Virus record (IMG/VR): IMGVR_UViG_3300042991_000617
Coordinates: 1 to 39,781 of that record
Reading direction: 5' to 3' (one strand)
Length of the DNA: 39,781 nucleotides
Source: a virus
The notes under the pieces are model-generated. The model saw nothing but the letters and a program-made list of their open reading frames with translations, did not search any database and was not told the origin of the DNA. The position numbers were made by a program, and so were the translations under genes. Shown here in pieces: positions 28,405 to 37,115 of the stretch (position 1 is its first letter; each line of letters starts with the position of its first letter).

Positions 28405-29141
28405 CCCAATCGACCGAAGACCTACCTATCCTTCTGCGACCCATGACCTCAGAGGACGTTGGCATAGTAGCCAGCACCTGGATAAAATCCTTTAGGCACC
28501 TTGGAACCTTCTCCCGAGGAGTTATGAATCGGGTCTATTACCAGAGGCACCAGGAGCTTTTGGAGCAACTGATTCCGCGCTCCTCGGTCTTCGTCGCGGC
28601 GAACGAAGAGGACCCCAGTCAGGTGGTGGGTTGGATCTGCTACGAACTCTACGAGAACGTGCTCTACCTCCACTACATCTACGTGAAGCTGGCCTTTCGA
28701 AGATTCGGGATAGCCTCCCTGCTGATGGACCAGATACTCAAACACGAACACCGGGGCCTCGTGTTTCATTCCCACAACACCAAAGACTTTGGAGAATGGT
28801 CTCAGGACTATCAATGCAGCGTAGCAACCCCTGAGTTTTGGTACGATCCCTACGTAATGTTTATGGTTTTGAGTAAGACCTGGCAAAACAGAACAATAGA
28901 GGAGGTTCAGTATATCCTCCCGGAGGTTTCACGTGAAACAAAAGACTCTGATCCTGCACTACGAGATCCCCGACCCGAGGGACCCGAAGATTTTCAGGAA
29001 AAGGTTCCAGGAAGATACGAACCTAAGCTGGAAGATATCCGAAGGCATCCTATCCGTTCGTTCAAGCGGCGATTGCGTAAGGACATCGAGCGCCCCGATC
29101 CAGAGTATTATGTGGCAACTGGAAGAGTGGGGACCGACTGA
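28401..29141 (+). CDS. GNAT-type acetyltransferase with C-terminal extension, 246 aa
   Basis: The ATG overlaps the previous stop (ATGA). Residues about 10-150 fit a GNAT fold: LRPMTSEDV at the start, a VGWICYELYENVLYLHYIYV strand pair (in parts), and the acetyl-CoA loop FRRFGIASLLM (about 99-109). The last 70 residues are a charged, proline-containing tail (RRHPIRSFKRRLRKDIERPD) that is not part of the domain and ends at the TerL start (TGATG). The substrate is unknown: a packaging protein, a host protein or a small molecule are all possible. Confidence 0.65.
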   Translation: MTQSTEDLPILLRPMTSEDVGIVASTWIKSFRHLGTFSRGVMNRVYYQRHQELLEQLIPRSSVFVAANEEDPSQVVGWICYELYENVLYLHYIYVKLAFRRFGIASLLMDQILKHEHRGLVFHSHNTKDFGEWSQDYQCSVATPEFWYDPYVMFMVLSKTWQNRTIEEVQYILPEVSRETKDSDPALRDPRPEGPEDFQEKVPGRYEPKLEDIRRHPIRSFKRRLRKDIERPDPEYYVATGRVGTD

Positions 29142-30601
29142 TGGAAGAACGCAAAGCGAGGCGCGTCCTCCAAGAGCTGGCCAACCGCTCCAAGCGCAAA
29201 GCGAGACTCAAAGCCGAAGAAATCCTGTTCGCTCCCCAGCAGCTAGAGTTCGTAGTAGATCCAAGTAAACGAAAGGCGGCCCTCTGTTCCAGACGTGCCG
29301 GGAAATCATTCTCCGAAGCCTTCATCCTCACGGAGCTGGCTCTGAACAACGAGCGCTCGATCTGCCCCTACATCACGATGACCAGGGAAAACGCCAGGAA
29401 TATCCTTTGGCCTGCTCTCCAGGATCTGAACGAGCAGCTGGAGCTGGGTATGGACTTCAAGCAGAACACCGGAGACGTGGTGTTCCGCAACGGGTCTAGA
29501 ATAGTCATTCGGGGTGCAGAGGACCGGAGACAGATCGAGAAGCTCCGTGGTCCGAAGTACCCGGGCGTAGTAATCGACGAGGCCCAGAGCTTCCCGGCCT
29601 TCCTCAAGGAGTTGATCGAGGACGTGCTGGAGCCAGCCACGATGGACTACAACGGCCCAATCGTGCTCTCGGGCACCCCAAACGCCTCCTGCACGGGAAC
29701 CTTCTACAGAGTCACCACAGGACACCCCGACTTCCGCGACTGGAGCATCCACCGCTGGACCTTCAGAGATAACCCCCATATTCCCGGAGCCGAAGAGTGG
29801 ATCTCCCGAAAGATGGCCAACTCCGGCTGGACCACCGACCACCCTACCTACCAAAGGGAGTATTGCGGTGTCTGGATCAAAGACAACAACACCCTCGTCT
29901 ATAAGTTTACGGACGAGAGAAACCTGTGTACTTCCGCGTACCTAAAGGAAGGTTCCGATTGGGAGTACACCCTCGGTATCGACCTTGGCTTCAACGATCC
30001 TACCGCCTGGGTCGTGGTGGCCTACAGCCAGAACCTCGGTCAAGCGGTGGTCGTGGACTCCTACAAGGAATCGGAGCTGCTCTCTCACGAGGTCGCCGAC
30101 AAGACGGCGGAGTTCCTCTCCAGTTACGACATCTCGAAGATCGTAGCCGACACGGGCGGTTTCGGTAAGGGTTACGCGGAGGAGATGAAGAGACGCTTCA
30201 GCATTCCAGTCCTTCCTGCCCAGAAGCAGAACAAGGTCACCTTCATCGAGATGCTGAACGGAGAACTCCAGGCCGGGAAGATTAAGATCGCCGAGCAGAA
30301 CGAAGAGCTGCTCGGAGAGATATCCCTTCTCCAATGGGACAATCGCTCCCTCGAACGAGGCAAGTTCGTATTCGACAAATCCTTCTCAGACCATCTCTGC
30401 GACGCGCTCCTTTACGCCTGGCGCGAGTGTCAGCACCACCACGTCGAGCCCCTGGAGAGGCGTATAGAGCCCGGAACGCCAGAGTTCTTCAAGAAGCGAG
30501 AAGACGATATCGAACAAAGGCTCATAGAGCGCTGCACAAGCGACCAGAATGCAACCTGGTGGGAAAAGGCCAGGGGAGGAGACGCTAAGTGGACAATCTG
30601 A
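29141..30601 (+). CDS. terL: Terminase large subunit, 486 aa
   Basis: The ATPase motifs are complete: Walker A CSRRAGKS (49-56), Walker B VVIDEA (143-148), and coupling motif LSGTP (176-180). The C-terminal nuclease has Asp281 in GIDLGFND, Asp337 in VADTGG and Asp421 in the HLCDAL helix, the usual RNase H-like triad. It pumps DNA into the procapsid through the portal and cuts it at the end. Length is normal for the family. It overlaps the next small gene by 13 bases. Packaging strategy (headful or cohesive ends) cannot be decided from the protein alone. Confidence 0.92.
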   Translation: MEERKARRVLQELANRSKRKARLKAEEILFAPQQLEFVVDPSKRKAALCSRRAGKSFSEAFILTELALNNERSICPYITMTRENARNILWPALQDLNEQLELGMDFKQNTGDVVFRNGSRIVIRGAEDRRQIEKLRGPKYPGVVIDEAQSFPAFLKELIEDVLEPATMDYNGPIVLSGTPNASCTGTFYRVTTGHPDFRDWSIHRWTFRDNPHIPGAEEWISRKMANSGWTTDHPTYQREYCGVWIKDNNTLVYKFTDERNLCTSAYLKEGSDWEYTLGIDLGFNDPTAWVVVAYSQNLGQAVVVDSYKESELLSHEVADKTAEFLSSYDISKIVADTGGFGKGYAEEMKRRFSIPVLPAQKQNKVTFIEMLNGELQAGKIKIAEQNEELLGEISLLQWDNRSLERGKFVFDKSFSDHLCDALLYAWRECQHHHVEPLERRIEPGTPEFFKKREDDIEQRLIERCTSDQNATWWEKARGGDAKWTI

Positions 30602-30762
30602 AAGACGTAGAACGAATCACGAAGCTGATGCTGTTTTTAGGCGCGAAGCGCTTCAAGTTCCAAGACCTCGAAGTGGAGTTTTCCAGTCATGCTTTGATTC
30701 CTGGAGAGGAATCGGATATGGTTGGCCGAGCTGTTGAATGGAGTGAGAATGAAAACGACTGA
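30589..30762 (+). CDS. 57-aa protein linking terL and the portal gene
   Basis: A GTG at 30589 follows GGGGAGGA at good spacing, starts inside the end of terL and stops 14 bases inside the portal gene. The product MDNLKDVERITKLMLFLGAK continues with a short beta segment (RFKFQDLEVEF) and acidic tail. The overlaps on both sides and the strong ribosome site argue that it is real. Function unknown; it may be a small head or packaging helper. Confidence 0.6.
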   Translation: MDNLKDVERITKLMLFLGAKRFKFQDLEVEFSSHALIPGEESDMVGRAVEWSENEND

Positions 30763-32584
30763 TTTCAGGTGGTGGAAGAGCGACTCTCAACCTGGAACCC
30801 TACAGTCCGTTTTCCTCAATATCTGGGAAAAGGACCGAACCAGGCGGTCCAACATCCTCAATTGCATGAGGCTTTACGGCAACCGGGACATCGCCGGGAC
30901 AGGTCCCTCCAGTTACGACTCCTTCATCTCTGCCGATCGGGTCACGCTGAACGTGATCAAGTCCGCCTGCGACACTTTGACCTCACGTATAGGCAAAAAC
31001 CGACCTCGACCTACATTCCTCACCAACGACGGCAACTTCTCCCTCCGCAAGCGGGCAAAGCTCTTACAGCGCTACGTGGAGGGGATGTTCTACTCCGCCA
31101 AGGTCTACCAAACAGCCCCCAAGGTCTTCCTCGACTCCCTTGTCTTCGATGCAGGGATCGGCAAGGTCTTCCGCCAACCGGGCACCCAGAAGATCGTGTT
31201 CGAGCGGGTGTTCCCCACCGAGCTTTACGTGGACCCGATCGAGGGCTTCTATGGAGAGCCTCAGCAGATCATCCAGTCCAAGTTCGTGAACCGAGACATC
31301 GTGCTCGAAGCCTTCCCCGAGCACTCCTTCGATATCCTCCAGGCATCCAACGACATCTCCAGCTACGAAGAGGGCGAGTTTGGAGTAGACAGTACAGCAG
31401 ACCAGGTCCGCCTTCTCGAGGCCTGGCATCTTCCATCCGGTCCCGAAGCGAAAGACGGCAAACATATTATCGTTCTTGGAGACATAATCCTCTTCGAAGA
31501 GGAATGGACCAAGGACTACTTCCCCTTCGTGGTGATCAAGTGGTCCGAGCGACTCAGAGGATTCTGGGGAGCAGGCATTGCGGAGGAACTCATCGGTATT
31601 CAGACCGAGATCAACGCTCTCCTCTCCAAGACGCAGAAGATCATGGACCTCGTATCGGTCCCCCGAGTCTTTGTCGAGCAGGGCTCGAAGATCAACAAGG
31701 CCAAGATCAACAATCAGATCGGAGCCATCGTTCCCTATACTGGAGCACCTCCGATCATTGCAGCCACCTCTGGAGTCCCGGTCGAGATCTTCGGCCAGAC
31801 CGACAGGCTCTACCAGCGAGCCTTTGAGATCATCGGGCTCTCCCAGCTCTCCGCCTCCAGCCAGAAGCCAGCAGGCTTGGAGTCAGGCATTGCTCTCCGC
31901 ACCTTCAACGACATCGAGTCCGAGCGCTTCGCAATCGTCTCCAGGAACTACGAACAGATGTTCCTCGATATTGCCACCAGGATCGTAGACATAGGCCGGG
32001 ACATTGCCTCCGAAGACCCCGGCTACTCGGTGGTCGCGGAGAAGGACAAATACACCATCCAGCAGGTCACCTGGTCCGAGGTAGACCTCGACCGGGACTC
32101 CTATGTCCTCAAAGTCTACCCCGCCTCGTCACTGCCAAACACACCCTCCGGCAAGCTCGCCTTCGTGGAGAACATGATTGCCCTCCAACTTGTGGATGTG
32201 GAAGAAGGCAAACGCCTCCTCGACTTCCCAGACCTGGAGCGCTCGGTTGCTCTCGAACGCTCAATGTCCGACAACATAGACCGCTCCATCGAACAGATGC
32301 TGGACGAAGGGCTTTATGAGGGCCCAAGTCCTTTTATCGATCATGCCTTGGCTCTCAAGAAGACCCAGTCTGAACTTCTGAAGGCCCAGAACGACGACGC
32401 CCCAGAAGAGCGACTCGAACTGCTGAGGCAGTTCATGCTCGCCTGCAACCAGAAGATCCTCGAATCCCAACAACAACAAATGATGCAGTCTCAAGCCCTC
32501 CAGATGGGCCTGCAACAGGCCGCTCCTCTACCAGGTGCGCCACCAGCTCCGGGAGTACAAGGCGTACCCCCCCAGGCCGTTTGA
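30749..32584 (+). CDS. Portal protein, 611 aa
   Basis: I chose the ATG at 30749 with GGAG five bases upstream; an in-frame TTG at 30722 gives nine more residues but has no site. The sequence shows features of podovirus-type portals: an N-terminal helix with Trp-Trp, NVIKSACDTLTSRIGKN (about 78-94), the WSERLRGFWGAGIAEEL region (about 270-290), and a long helical C-terminal part ending in Gln- and Pro-rich tail. It forms the dodecameric ring at the capsid vertex, the docking point for terminase and the tail. Position between terL and scaffold fits. Confidence 0.85.
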   Translation: MKTTDFRWWKSDSQPGTLQSVFLNIWEKDRTRRSNILNCMRLYGNRDIAGTGPSSYDSFISADRVTLNVIKSACDTLTSRIGKNRPRPTFLTNDGNFSLRKRAKLLQRYVEGMFYSAKVYQTAPKVFLDSLVFDAGIGKVFRQPGTQKIVFERVFPTELYVDPIEGFYGEPQQIIQSKFVNRDIVLEAFPEHSFDILQASNDISSYEEGEFGVDSTADQVRLLEAWHLPSGPEAKDGKHIIVLGDIILFEEEWTKDYFPFVVIKWSERLRGFWGAGIAEELIGIQTEINALLSKTQKIMDLVSVPRVFVEQGSKINKAKINNQIGAIVPYTGAPPIIAATSGVPVEIFGQTDRLYQRAFEIIGLSQLSASSQKPAGLESGIALRTFNDIESERFAIVSRNYEQMFLDIATRIVDIGRDIASEDPGYSVVAEKDKYTIQQVTWSEVDLDRDSYVLKVYPASSLPNTPSGKLAFVENMIALQLVDVEEGKRLLDFPDLERSVALERSMSDNIDRSIEQMLDEGLYEGPSPFIDHALALKKTQSELLKAQNDDAPEERLELLRQFMLACNQKILESQQQQMMQSQALQMGLQQAAPLPGAPPAPGVQGVPPQAV

Positions 32585-32613
32585 ACTCCAACAGTTAAAG
32601 GGAGAAAGAACCA

Positions 32614-33360
32614 GTGACAGAACAACAAGCAGCACAAGTAGAACAGTCCACACCAGCTCCGGCCCCTGCAACCGCACCCGAACCGGCACACTCTCCAGGT
32701 GTGGCTAAGACCCTCTCTCTCCTCATGGCGAGAGAGGCGAAGGTACGCCAAGCCACCGAAGAACAGAAAGCACAAACAGATTATCAACGAAAGTATCAAG
32801 AACTCGAAAGCCTGATAGAGAAAGATCCGCTCCAAGCACTCAAACTTAAAGGGCACAGCTACGAGTCCCTCAGTCAACGAGTCCTCGCAGAAGACCCGGT
32901 GGCTGCAAAAACAGTAGCACTTACAAAAGAAGTCAGTGAACTCAAGAGCGCGATCCAGCTCCGCGAACAGCAAGAGGCCGAACAGGCCCAACTTGCTGCT
33001 CTCCAAGAAGCTCAAGATCGCTTAAAAGGGTTCATCGACTCCTCGGGCAAATTCAAGCTGGTACAAAAACTTGGATTTCATGCCGCCGCTTATCAACATC
33101 TGCAAGATCAAGTCAAAGCAAACCCCGATGCTCCTATAAGTGAAGAGGACGCTGCACAAGTGATAGAAGCGCAGCTCGAACGGTTGCTGGATCTGGCGAT
33201 GGAAGATGAAGAGGTGAGGGCTAAGTACTACAAGGCCCCCGTGTCACTTACTTTATCAAATCGTCACTCAGCACAGGTTCCAACCAGGACTGATATGGAT
33301 AACCTCACTCGTGAGCAAAGAAATCAGATCCTAGTAGATCAACTCACTCAAAGGAGATAA
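32614..33360 (+). CDS. Scaffolding protein candidate, 248 aa
   Basis: The GTG at 32614 follows GGGAGAAAG. The N-terminus is disordered (Pro/Ala-rich, residues 8-28). Residues about 30-140 are a long charged helix with Gln/Glu repeats (LREQQEAEQAQLAALQEAQD), and the C-terminal part is mixed helical with a basic end (LTREQRNQILVDQLTQRR). This helical, charged layout immediately before the major capsid gene is that of phage scaffold proteins, which guide procapsid assembly and leave. No protease domain is seen. Confidence 0.7.
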   Translation: MTEQQAAQVEQSTPAPAPATAPEPAHSPGVAKTLSLLMAREAKVRQATEEQKAQTDYQRKYQELESLIEKDPLQALKLKGHSYESLSQRVLAEDPVAAKTVALTKEVSELKSAIQLREQQEAEQAQLAALQEAQDRLKGFIDSSGKFKLVQKLGFHAAAYQHLQDQVKANPDAPISEEDAAQVIEAQLERLLDLAMEDEEVRAKYYKAPVSLTLSNRHSAQVPTRTDMDNLTREQRNQILVDQLTQRR

Positions 33361-33363
33361 AAC

Positions 33364-34620
33364 ATGACCCTAGATATCAATACCCTCGGACCAGCACTGA
33401 AGAACCGATATGTTCCGATGGAAGTCAGAACCCTCTCGTACACAGACCATCCCTTCATGGCAATGGTAGAAAAAGACGAGACTTTCTTTGGTATTGGACT
33501 ACTCCCCATTCCCATCCGTTTTGCTACCAACGCAGCCCGTAGTGTGGACTATGCTACTGGTTTTGGTATGCAAGGTGCCACAAGCTCTCAGTATAGGGCT
33601 TTCCACATCAACCGCGCGCGCGACTACGCGTTTGCTCGAATGAACAACGAAACCCTCAAAGCCTCGTCCAATGACATAGGTTCCTTTGTGAAGGGCCTTA
33701 CTTCGGAGATCGACGGCTCCTTCCAATCGATCGGTCGGAGTGCTGCCACAAAGCTCTATCGTACCGGTACCGGTTCGGTGGGAACTGTAGGGGCGTATAC
33801 CGGCGGTCCGGCTACCTTCTTCACTCTCGCCAACATTGGCGACGTAGTGAACTATGAGGTCGGGGAGACACTGGTGGCCTCAGCAGTCGGCCTTGGTGAC
33901 GGCGGCCTTCTGTATGCAGGCTCCACGGTCATTACTGCCATCGACCGCGACCTTGGAATCATCACGGGTTCTGGCAACTTGGCTGCTCAATTCGTCGGTT
34001 TCGGTGTAGGTGACTTCATCTACAAACAAGGCGACGCGGCCAACGGCGGACCACTGATCGCGATCTCTGGCTTGGCTGGTTGGCTTCCAGCAGTGGCCCC
34101 TGGGGCTCTCGACAACTGGTTTGGTGTCAACCGCTCGGTGGACTCGACACGGCTTGCTGGTATCCGTTACGACGGTTCCGCAGAGACGGTCGAGGAGGCC
34201 CTCATCGGTGCTTCGGTTCGCGCAGGGCTCAATGGGGCCAAGTGCGACTACGCCTTCCTGAACCCCGTCAACTACGGCCAACTGCTTCGTACCCTCGGAG
34301 CCAAGGTCAACTACGCTACGATTTCTTCTCCCGGTGGAGTGGCTCCAATCAGCTTTGAAGGCGTCAAGCTCCACACGGCTTACGGCACGATCACTGTTCT
34401 TCCAGACGCAGACTGCCCGGTCGGAAGAGGCTACATGCTCACCATGAGCACCTGGAAGATCTACTCGCTCGGCATGATGCCCCAAATGCTCCAGGACGAA
34501 CATTCTCAAGGTCTCATTCGAGCCTTTGGACAAGACGCCTGGGAAGTCCAAATCGGGTATTATTCCCAGCTTGCCTGTGAAGCTCCTGGTTACAACGTGA
34601 CCATGCAGTTGGCGGTGTAA
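33364..34620 (+). CDS. Major capsid protein, 418 aa
   Basis: The gene follows the scaffold after three bases. Early FRSVDYATG-like and RARDYAFARMNNETLKAS segments, a hydrophobic middle rich in Gly/Thr (GTGSVGTVGAYTGG), a VRAGLNGAKCDYAFLNPVNYG block and an FGQDAWEVQIGY end are consistent with an HK97-fold capsid protein of podovirus type. Length is right. It forms the icosahedral shell. Its central position in the late operon between scaffold and small virion genes supports this. Confidence 0.8.
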   Translation: MTLDINTLGPALKNRYVPMEVRTLSYTDHPFMAMVEKDETFFGIGLLPIPIRFATNAARSVDYATGFGMQGATSSQYRAFHINRARDYAFARMNNETLKASSNDIGSFVKGLTSEIDGSFQSIGRSAATKLYRTGTGSVGTVGAYTGGPATFFTLANIGDVVNYEVGETLVASAVGLGDGGLLYAGSTVITAIDRDLGIITGSGNLAAQFVGFGVGDFIYKQGDAANGGPLIAISGLAGWLPAVAPGALDNWFGVNRSVDSTRLAGIRYDGSAETVEEALIGASVRAGLNGAKCDYAFLNPVNYGQLLRTLGAKVNYATISSPGGVAPISFEGVKLHTAYGTITVLPDADCPVGRGYMLTMSTWKIYSLGMMPQMLQDEHSQGLIRAFGQDAWEVQIGYYSQLACEAPGYNVTMQLAV

Positions 34621-34622
34621 CA

Positions 34623-35021
34623 ATGGCAACAGACGCCATTTACACTGGTAACGAGGTGAACGATCAGATCGTTCGTTACCATGGCAGGATCACCACGATG
34701 GCCGGTCCTACCACGGCATTCCAAGGTGAGAAGATGACCTTTATACATACCGGACCTGGCGTGTATACGGTCACTCTTAACGACCCAACCAAGGTTGGAC
34801 AACCTGTAGAGATAATCGGAACAGATCTATCCTTGCGAGTGACTGCGGTTGGTCGCATGGACACAGCAGCGGTTGTCGGCTCGATGACGAACGCTACCCG
34901 AACCGTAGTTATTCGTTCCACGCTTGATAAGAACGCATTTCCGGCCCTAGCTGCCGACTTTGCAGTAGGCGATGGTGTGGACTTTGAAATTATAACCAGA
35001 GGCTCACTCGCCTATCAATAA
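34623..35021 (+). CDS. Small virion protein A (capsid decoration candidate), 132 aa
   Basis: It follows the capsid gene after two bases. The product is beta-rich (VYTVTLNDPTKV, VVIRSTL) with little helix. It is a paralogue of the next gene: both begin MAxDAIYxGNEVxxQIVxYxG. Such beta-sandwich proteins just after the capsid gene are often decoration or head-stabilising proteins. Confidence 0.6.
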   Translation: MATDAIYTGNEVNDQIVRYHGRITTMAGPTTAFQGEKMTFIHTGPGVYTVTLNDPTKVGQPVEIIGTDLSLRVTAVGRMDTAAVVGSMTNATRTVVIRSTLDKNAFPALAADFAVGDGVDFEIITRGSLAYQ

Positions 35022-35032
35022 GGAGGTTTCTA

Positions 35033-35434
35033 ATGGCTGTAGATGCAATTTATGTAGGAAACGAAGTCGATCAGCAGATCGTGTATTATCGCGGTCAGTT
35101 CAGAGTTAACGCTGGCGCAATCGCTGGTGCCACCCTCAACAACCAGGTCACGGTGACGTACACTGGTTTGGGCAACTATCTCCTGACTCTCCATGATCCT
35201 GGCGGTTACGGACGGGCTATGGAAATCACAGGCGTTCAACTCACTCCAATCACCACCCTGATTGCAGATTGTATCAAGTCTGGTGTTGTAGGCGTGATCA
35301 ACAACGCGGCTCGCAGCGTCCAGATCTTGGCCACTGCGGACAATCACGTTGCCGTCCCTGTGGCAGGCGACCCGACAAACAACGACGGCTGGTCGTATAT
35401 GATCACAACCCGTCGTTCCATTGCGGCTCAGTAA
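35033..35434 (+). CDS. Small virion protein B (paralogue of A), 133 aa
   Basis: AAGGAGG precedes the ATG, one of the strongest sites in the genome, suggesting abundant product. The protein shares the N-terminal pattern and general beta design of protein A (NYLLTLHDPGGY, SVQILATADN), and both end in a Ser/Arg-containing ITTRxS segment. Probably another decoration or head-completion protein. Confidence 0.6.
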   Translation: MAVDAIYVGNEVDQQIVYYRGQFRVNAGAIAGATLNNQVTVTYTGLGNYLLTLHDPGGYGRAMEITGVQLTPITTLIADCIKSGVVGVINNAARSVQILATADNHVAVPVAGDPTNNDGWSYMITTRRSIAAQ

Positions 35435-35448
35435 AGGAGGCGAAGACT

Positions 35449-35814
35449 ATGCCTTACAACAGAATCACGTACACAGCAGAATCCATGTCTAGGAATCTGA
35501 TCATCTCTATGGGAATCTATGGAGTCAACGCGGCTGCCGCGTGGGTTCAGATGGGTGGAGATCCAAACATTGCCTTGCACCCCACAACTCCGCACCCTGG
35601 TGTCGGGGTCTACATGTTCCAACTCCAAGGTGGAGTCGGGGCCGTAGACTTCGCCACGTTCCCTTCGGTGTCGTCCGCGACGCCACTGCTTTCATCTCAT
35701 AGCGTTGCTGGCAACGTGATTACGGTTTACGTGATCACGCATGCTGGCGTTGCTACCGATCTGGTTGCTGGAGAACTACTTTTCCTCCAACTGCTCATAA
35801 GCAAAGGCCAGTAA
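35449..35814 (+). CDS. Small virion protein C, 121 aa
   Basis: AAAGGAGG precedes the ATG at 35449; I reject the earlier in-frame start inside protein B. The product is beta-rich with hydrophobic strands (GVGVYMFQLQGGVGAV, VITVYVITHAGV). It keeps the small size and place of proteins A and B, but I see only general likeness. Structural role inferred from location. Confidence 0.6.
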   Translation: MPYNRITYTAESMSRNLIISMGIYGVNAAAAWVQMGGDPNIALHPTTPHPGVGVYMFQLQGGVGAVDFATFPSVSSATPLLSSHSVAGNVITVYVITHAGVATDLVAGELLFLQLLISKGQ

Positions 35815-35817
35815 TCC

Positions 35818-36798
35818 ATGGCAAGGTTCAGGACACTCGCTCAGTTACGAACAGAGTCCCGTCAGCGTGCTGACATGGAGAACTCTCTTTTTGTCTCTGA
35901 TGTGGAAGTAAACAGGTACATCAACGAATCCATCTCTGACCTTTATGACCAAATCATAGAAGCAGCAGGTCAGGAATGGTTTCTTACGAGTTACCGTTTT
36001 ACTCCGGTAGCTGGGCAGAGTGTCTACAACCTCCCTCACGATTTCTACTTGCTCAAGGGAGTAGATATGGGCGAAGGGGATGCGGCTTATCCAGTCCTTC
36101 CCTACAACTTCGACGAACGGTTCCACCAGGGCCAGGTTCGCTACAGGCTCAAGGGATTCGCAACTGGTGCCTTTCCTAACCAGGGCGCCGGCGGCGAAGA
36201 GCAGGTGGCTCCCGGCGGTATCCTTCCAGGAGCGCTGTTGGGCAAGATCAACGGCCTTTTCACTGGGAATACGATCCTTGAACTTACAAACTCAGATCAC
36301 ACGTCTTCGTTTTACATTGGACAACGTCTTTCGTTTACAGCAGACCCGGCCAACGGGCTAAGAGGTTTCCCTCCGTACACGATCGACGTGACAGAGGTTT
36401 CCGTTCCCTTCTTTCGTGTTCGTGTTTCTGGGAACGTGGCCATAGGAGGGGTGCTTGCTGGAGACTTGATTTATGATGGCGTGACTGGACAGTACACGCC
36501 GCAGATCGAGTTCGTTCCAACCACCTTCAATCAGACCTCTGTTGCCATCCACTACATCCCCCACGCTCCTGAACTCAAGATCGACACTGCTGTCTGGAAC
36601 GGGTTCAACGGGTTCGAGGAGTTCGTGCCCGTGGACGTAGCGATCAAGCTCATGGAGAAAGAAGAGTCGGACCCAACGGCCCTCATGCTCCGCAGGGCCA
36701 AGATCGAGCGCCGCATCCAATCGCTGGCTCAAGCCAGAGACCATAACTTCCCCGATACCATCGTTGACGTGAACCTGACGCACGGGAGGCAGTACTGA
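35818..36798 (+). CDS. Head-tail adaptor protein, 326 aa
   Basis: The start is typical of this family: a Leu-Arg-Thr-x-x-Arg-x-Arg-Ala-Asp-Met-Glu-Asn helix, then VNRYINESISDLYDQIIEA, YRFTPVAGQSVYNLPHDFYLL. These are shared by adaptor proteins that sit between portal and nozzle in podoviruses. A beta-rich insertion (about 150-225) and a basic C-terminal helix (MLRRAKIERRIQSLAQARD) follow. It would form a ring under the portal and recruit the nozzle protein encoded two genes on. Confidence 0.75.
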   Translation: MARFRTLAQLRTESRQRADMENSLFVSDVEVNRYINESISDLYDQIIEAAGQEWFLTSYRFTPVAGQSVYNLPHDFYLLKGVDMGEGDAAYPVLPYNFDERFHQGQVRYRLKGFATGAFPNQGAGGEEQVAPGGILPGALLGKINGLFTGNTILELTNSDHTSSFYIGQRLSFTADPANGLRGFPPYTIDVTEVSVPFFRVRVSGNVAIGGVLAGDLIYDGVTGQYTPQIEFVPTTFNQTSVAIHYIPHAPELKIDTAVWNGFNGFEEFVPVDVAIKLMEKEESDPTALMLRRAKIERRIQSLAQARDHNFPDTIVDVNLTHGRQY

Positions 36799-37115
36799 TG
36801 GCAAACCCTAAGTTTGTAAAGCTCCAGACCAAGGACACCACGATCAATCGGATCCAAGACAACGCTCGCGCAGCCACCGACAAGCCCTCTCCGATTGCCC
36901 AAGGCGCAACCGTTCAGGTCTCCGCTCTTGGAGCAGCTACGGATATAGCCCATAACCTGGGCAGGAAGCCCCAGGGGGCGATTCTCATCAACGGGGACGG
37001 AACAGTAGTCCACTTGGTCGTGCAGTCCTCTACGGTCGATCCTGAGCGGTTTATCAGCCTTGCCTCCAGCGGCGGGGCGGGGACTCCCATCACCGGCACG
37101 GTCTGGGTGTTCTGA
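36798..37115 (+). CDS. Small tail or head completion protein, 105 aa
   Basis: The ATG shares bases with the adaptor stop (TGATG), and the stop shares bases with the next ATG. The sequence NRIQDNARAATDK, VSALGAATDIAHNLGRKPQG and a beta-type end (ISLASSGGAGTPITGTVWVF) are of a kind often found between adaptor and nozzle genes in podovirus clusters. It may be a small tail-tube or attachment component. Function inferred from place. Confidence 0.55.
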   Translation: MANPKFVKLQTKDTTINRIQDNARAATDKPSPIAQGATVQVSALGAATDIAHNLGRKPQGAILINGDGTVVHLVVQSSTVDPERFISLASSGGAGTPITGTVWVF

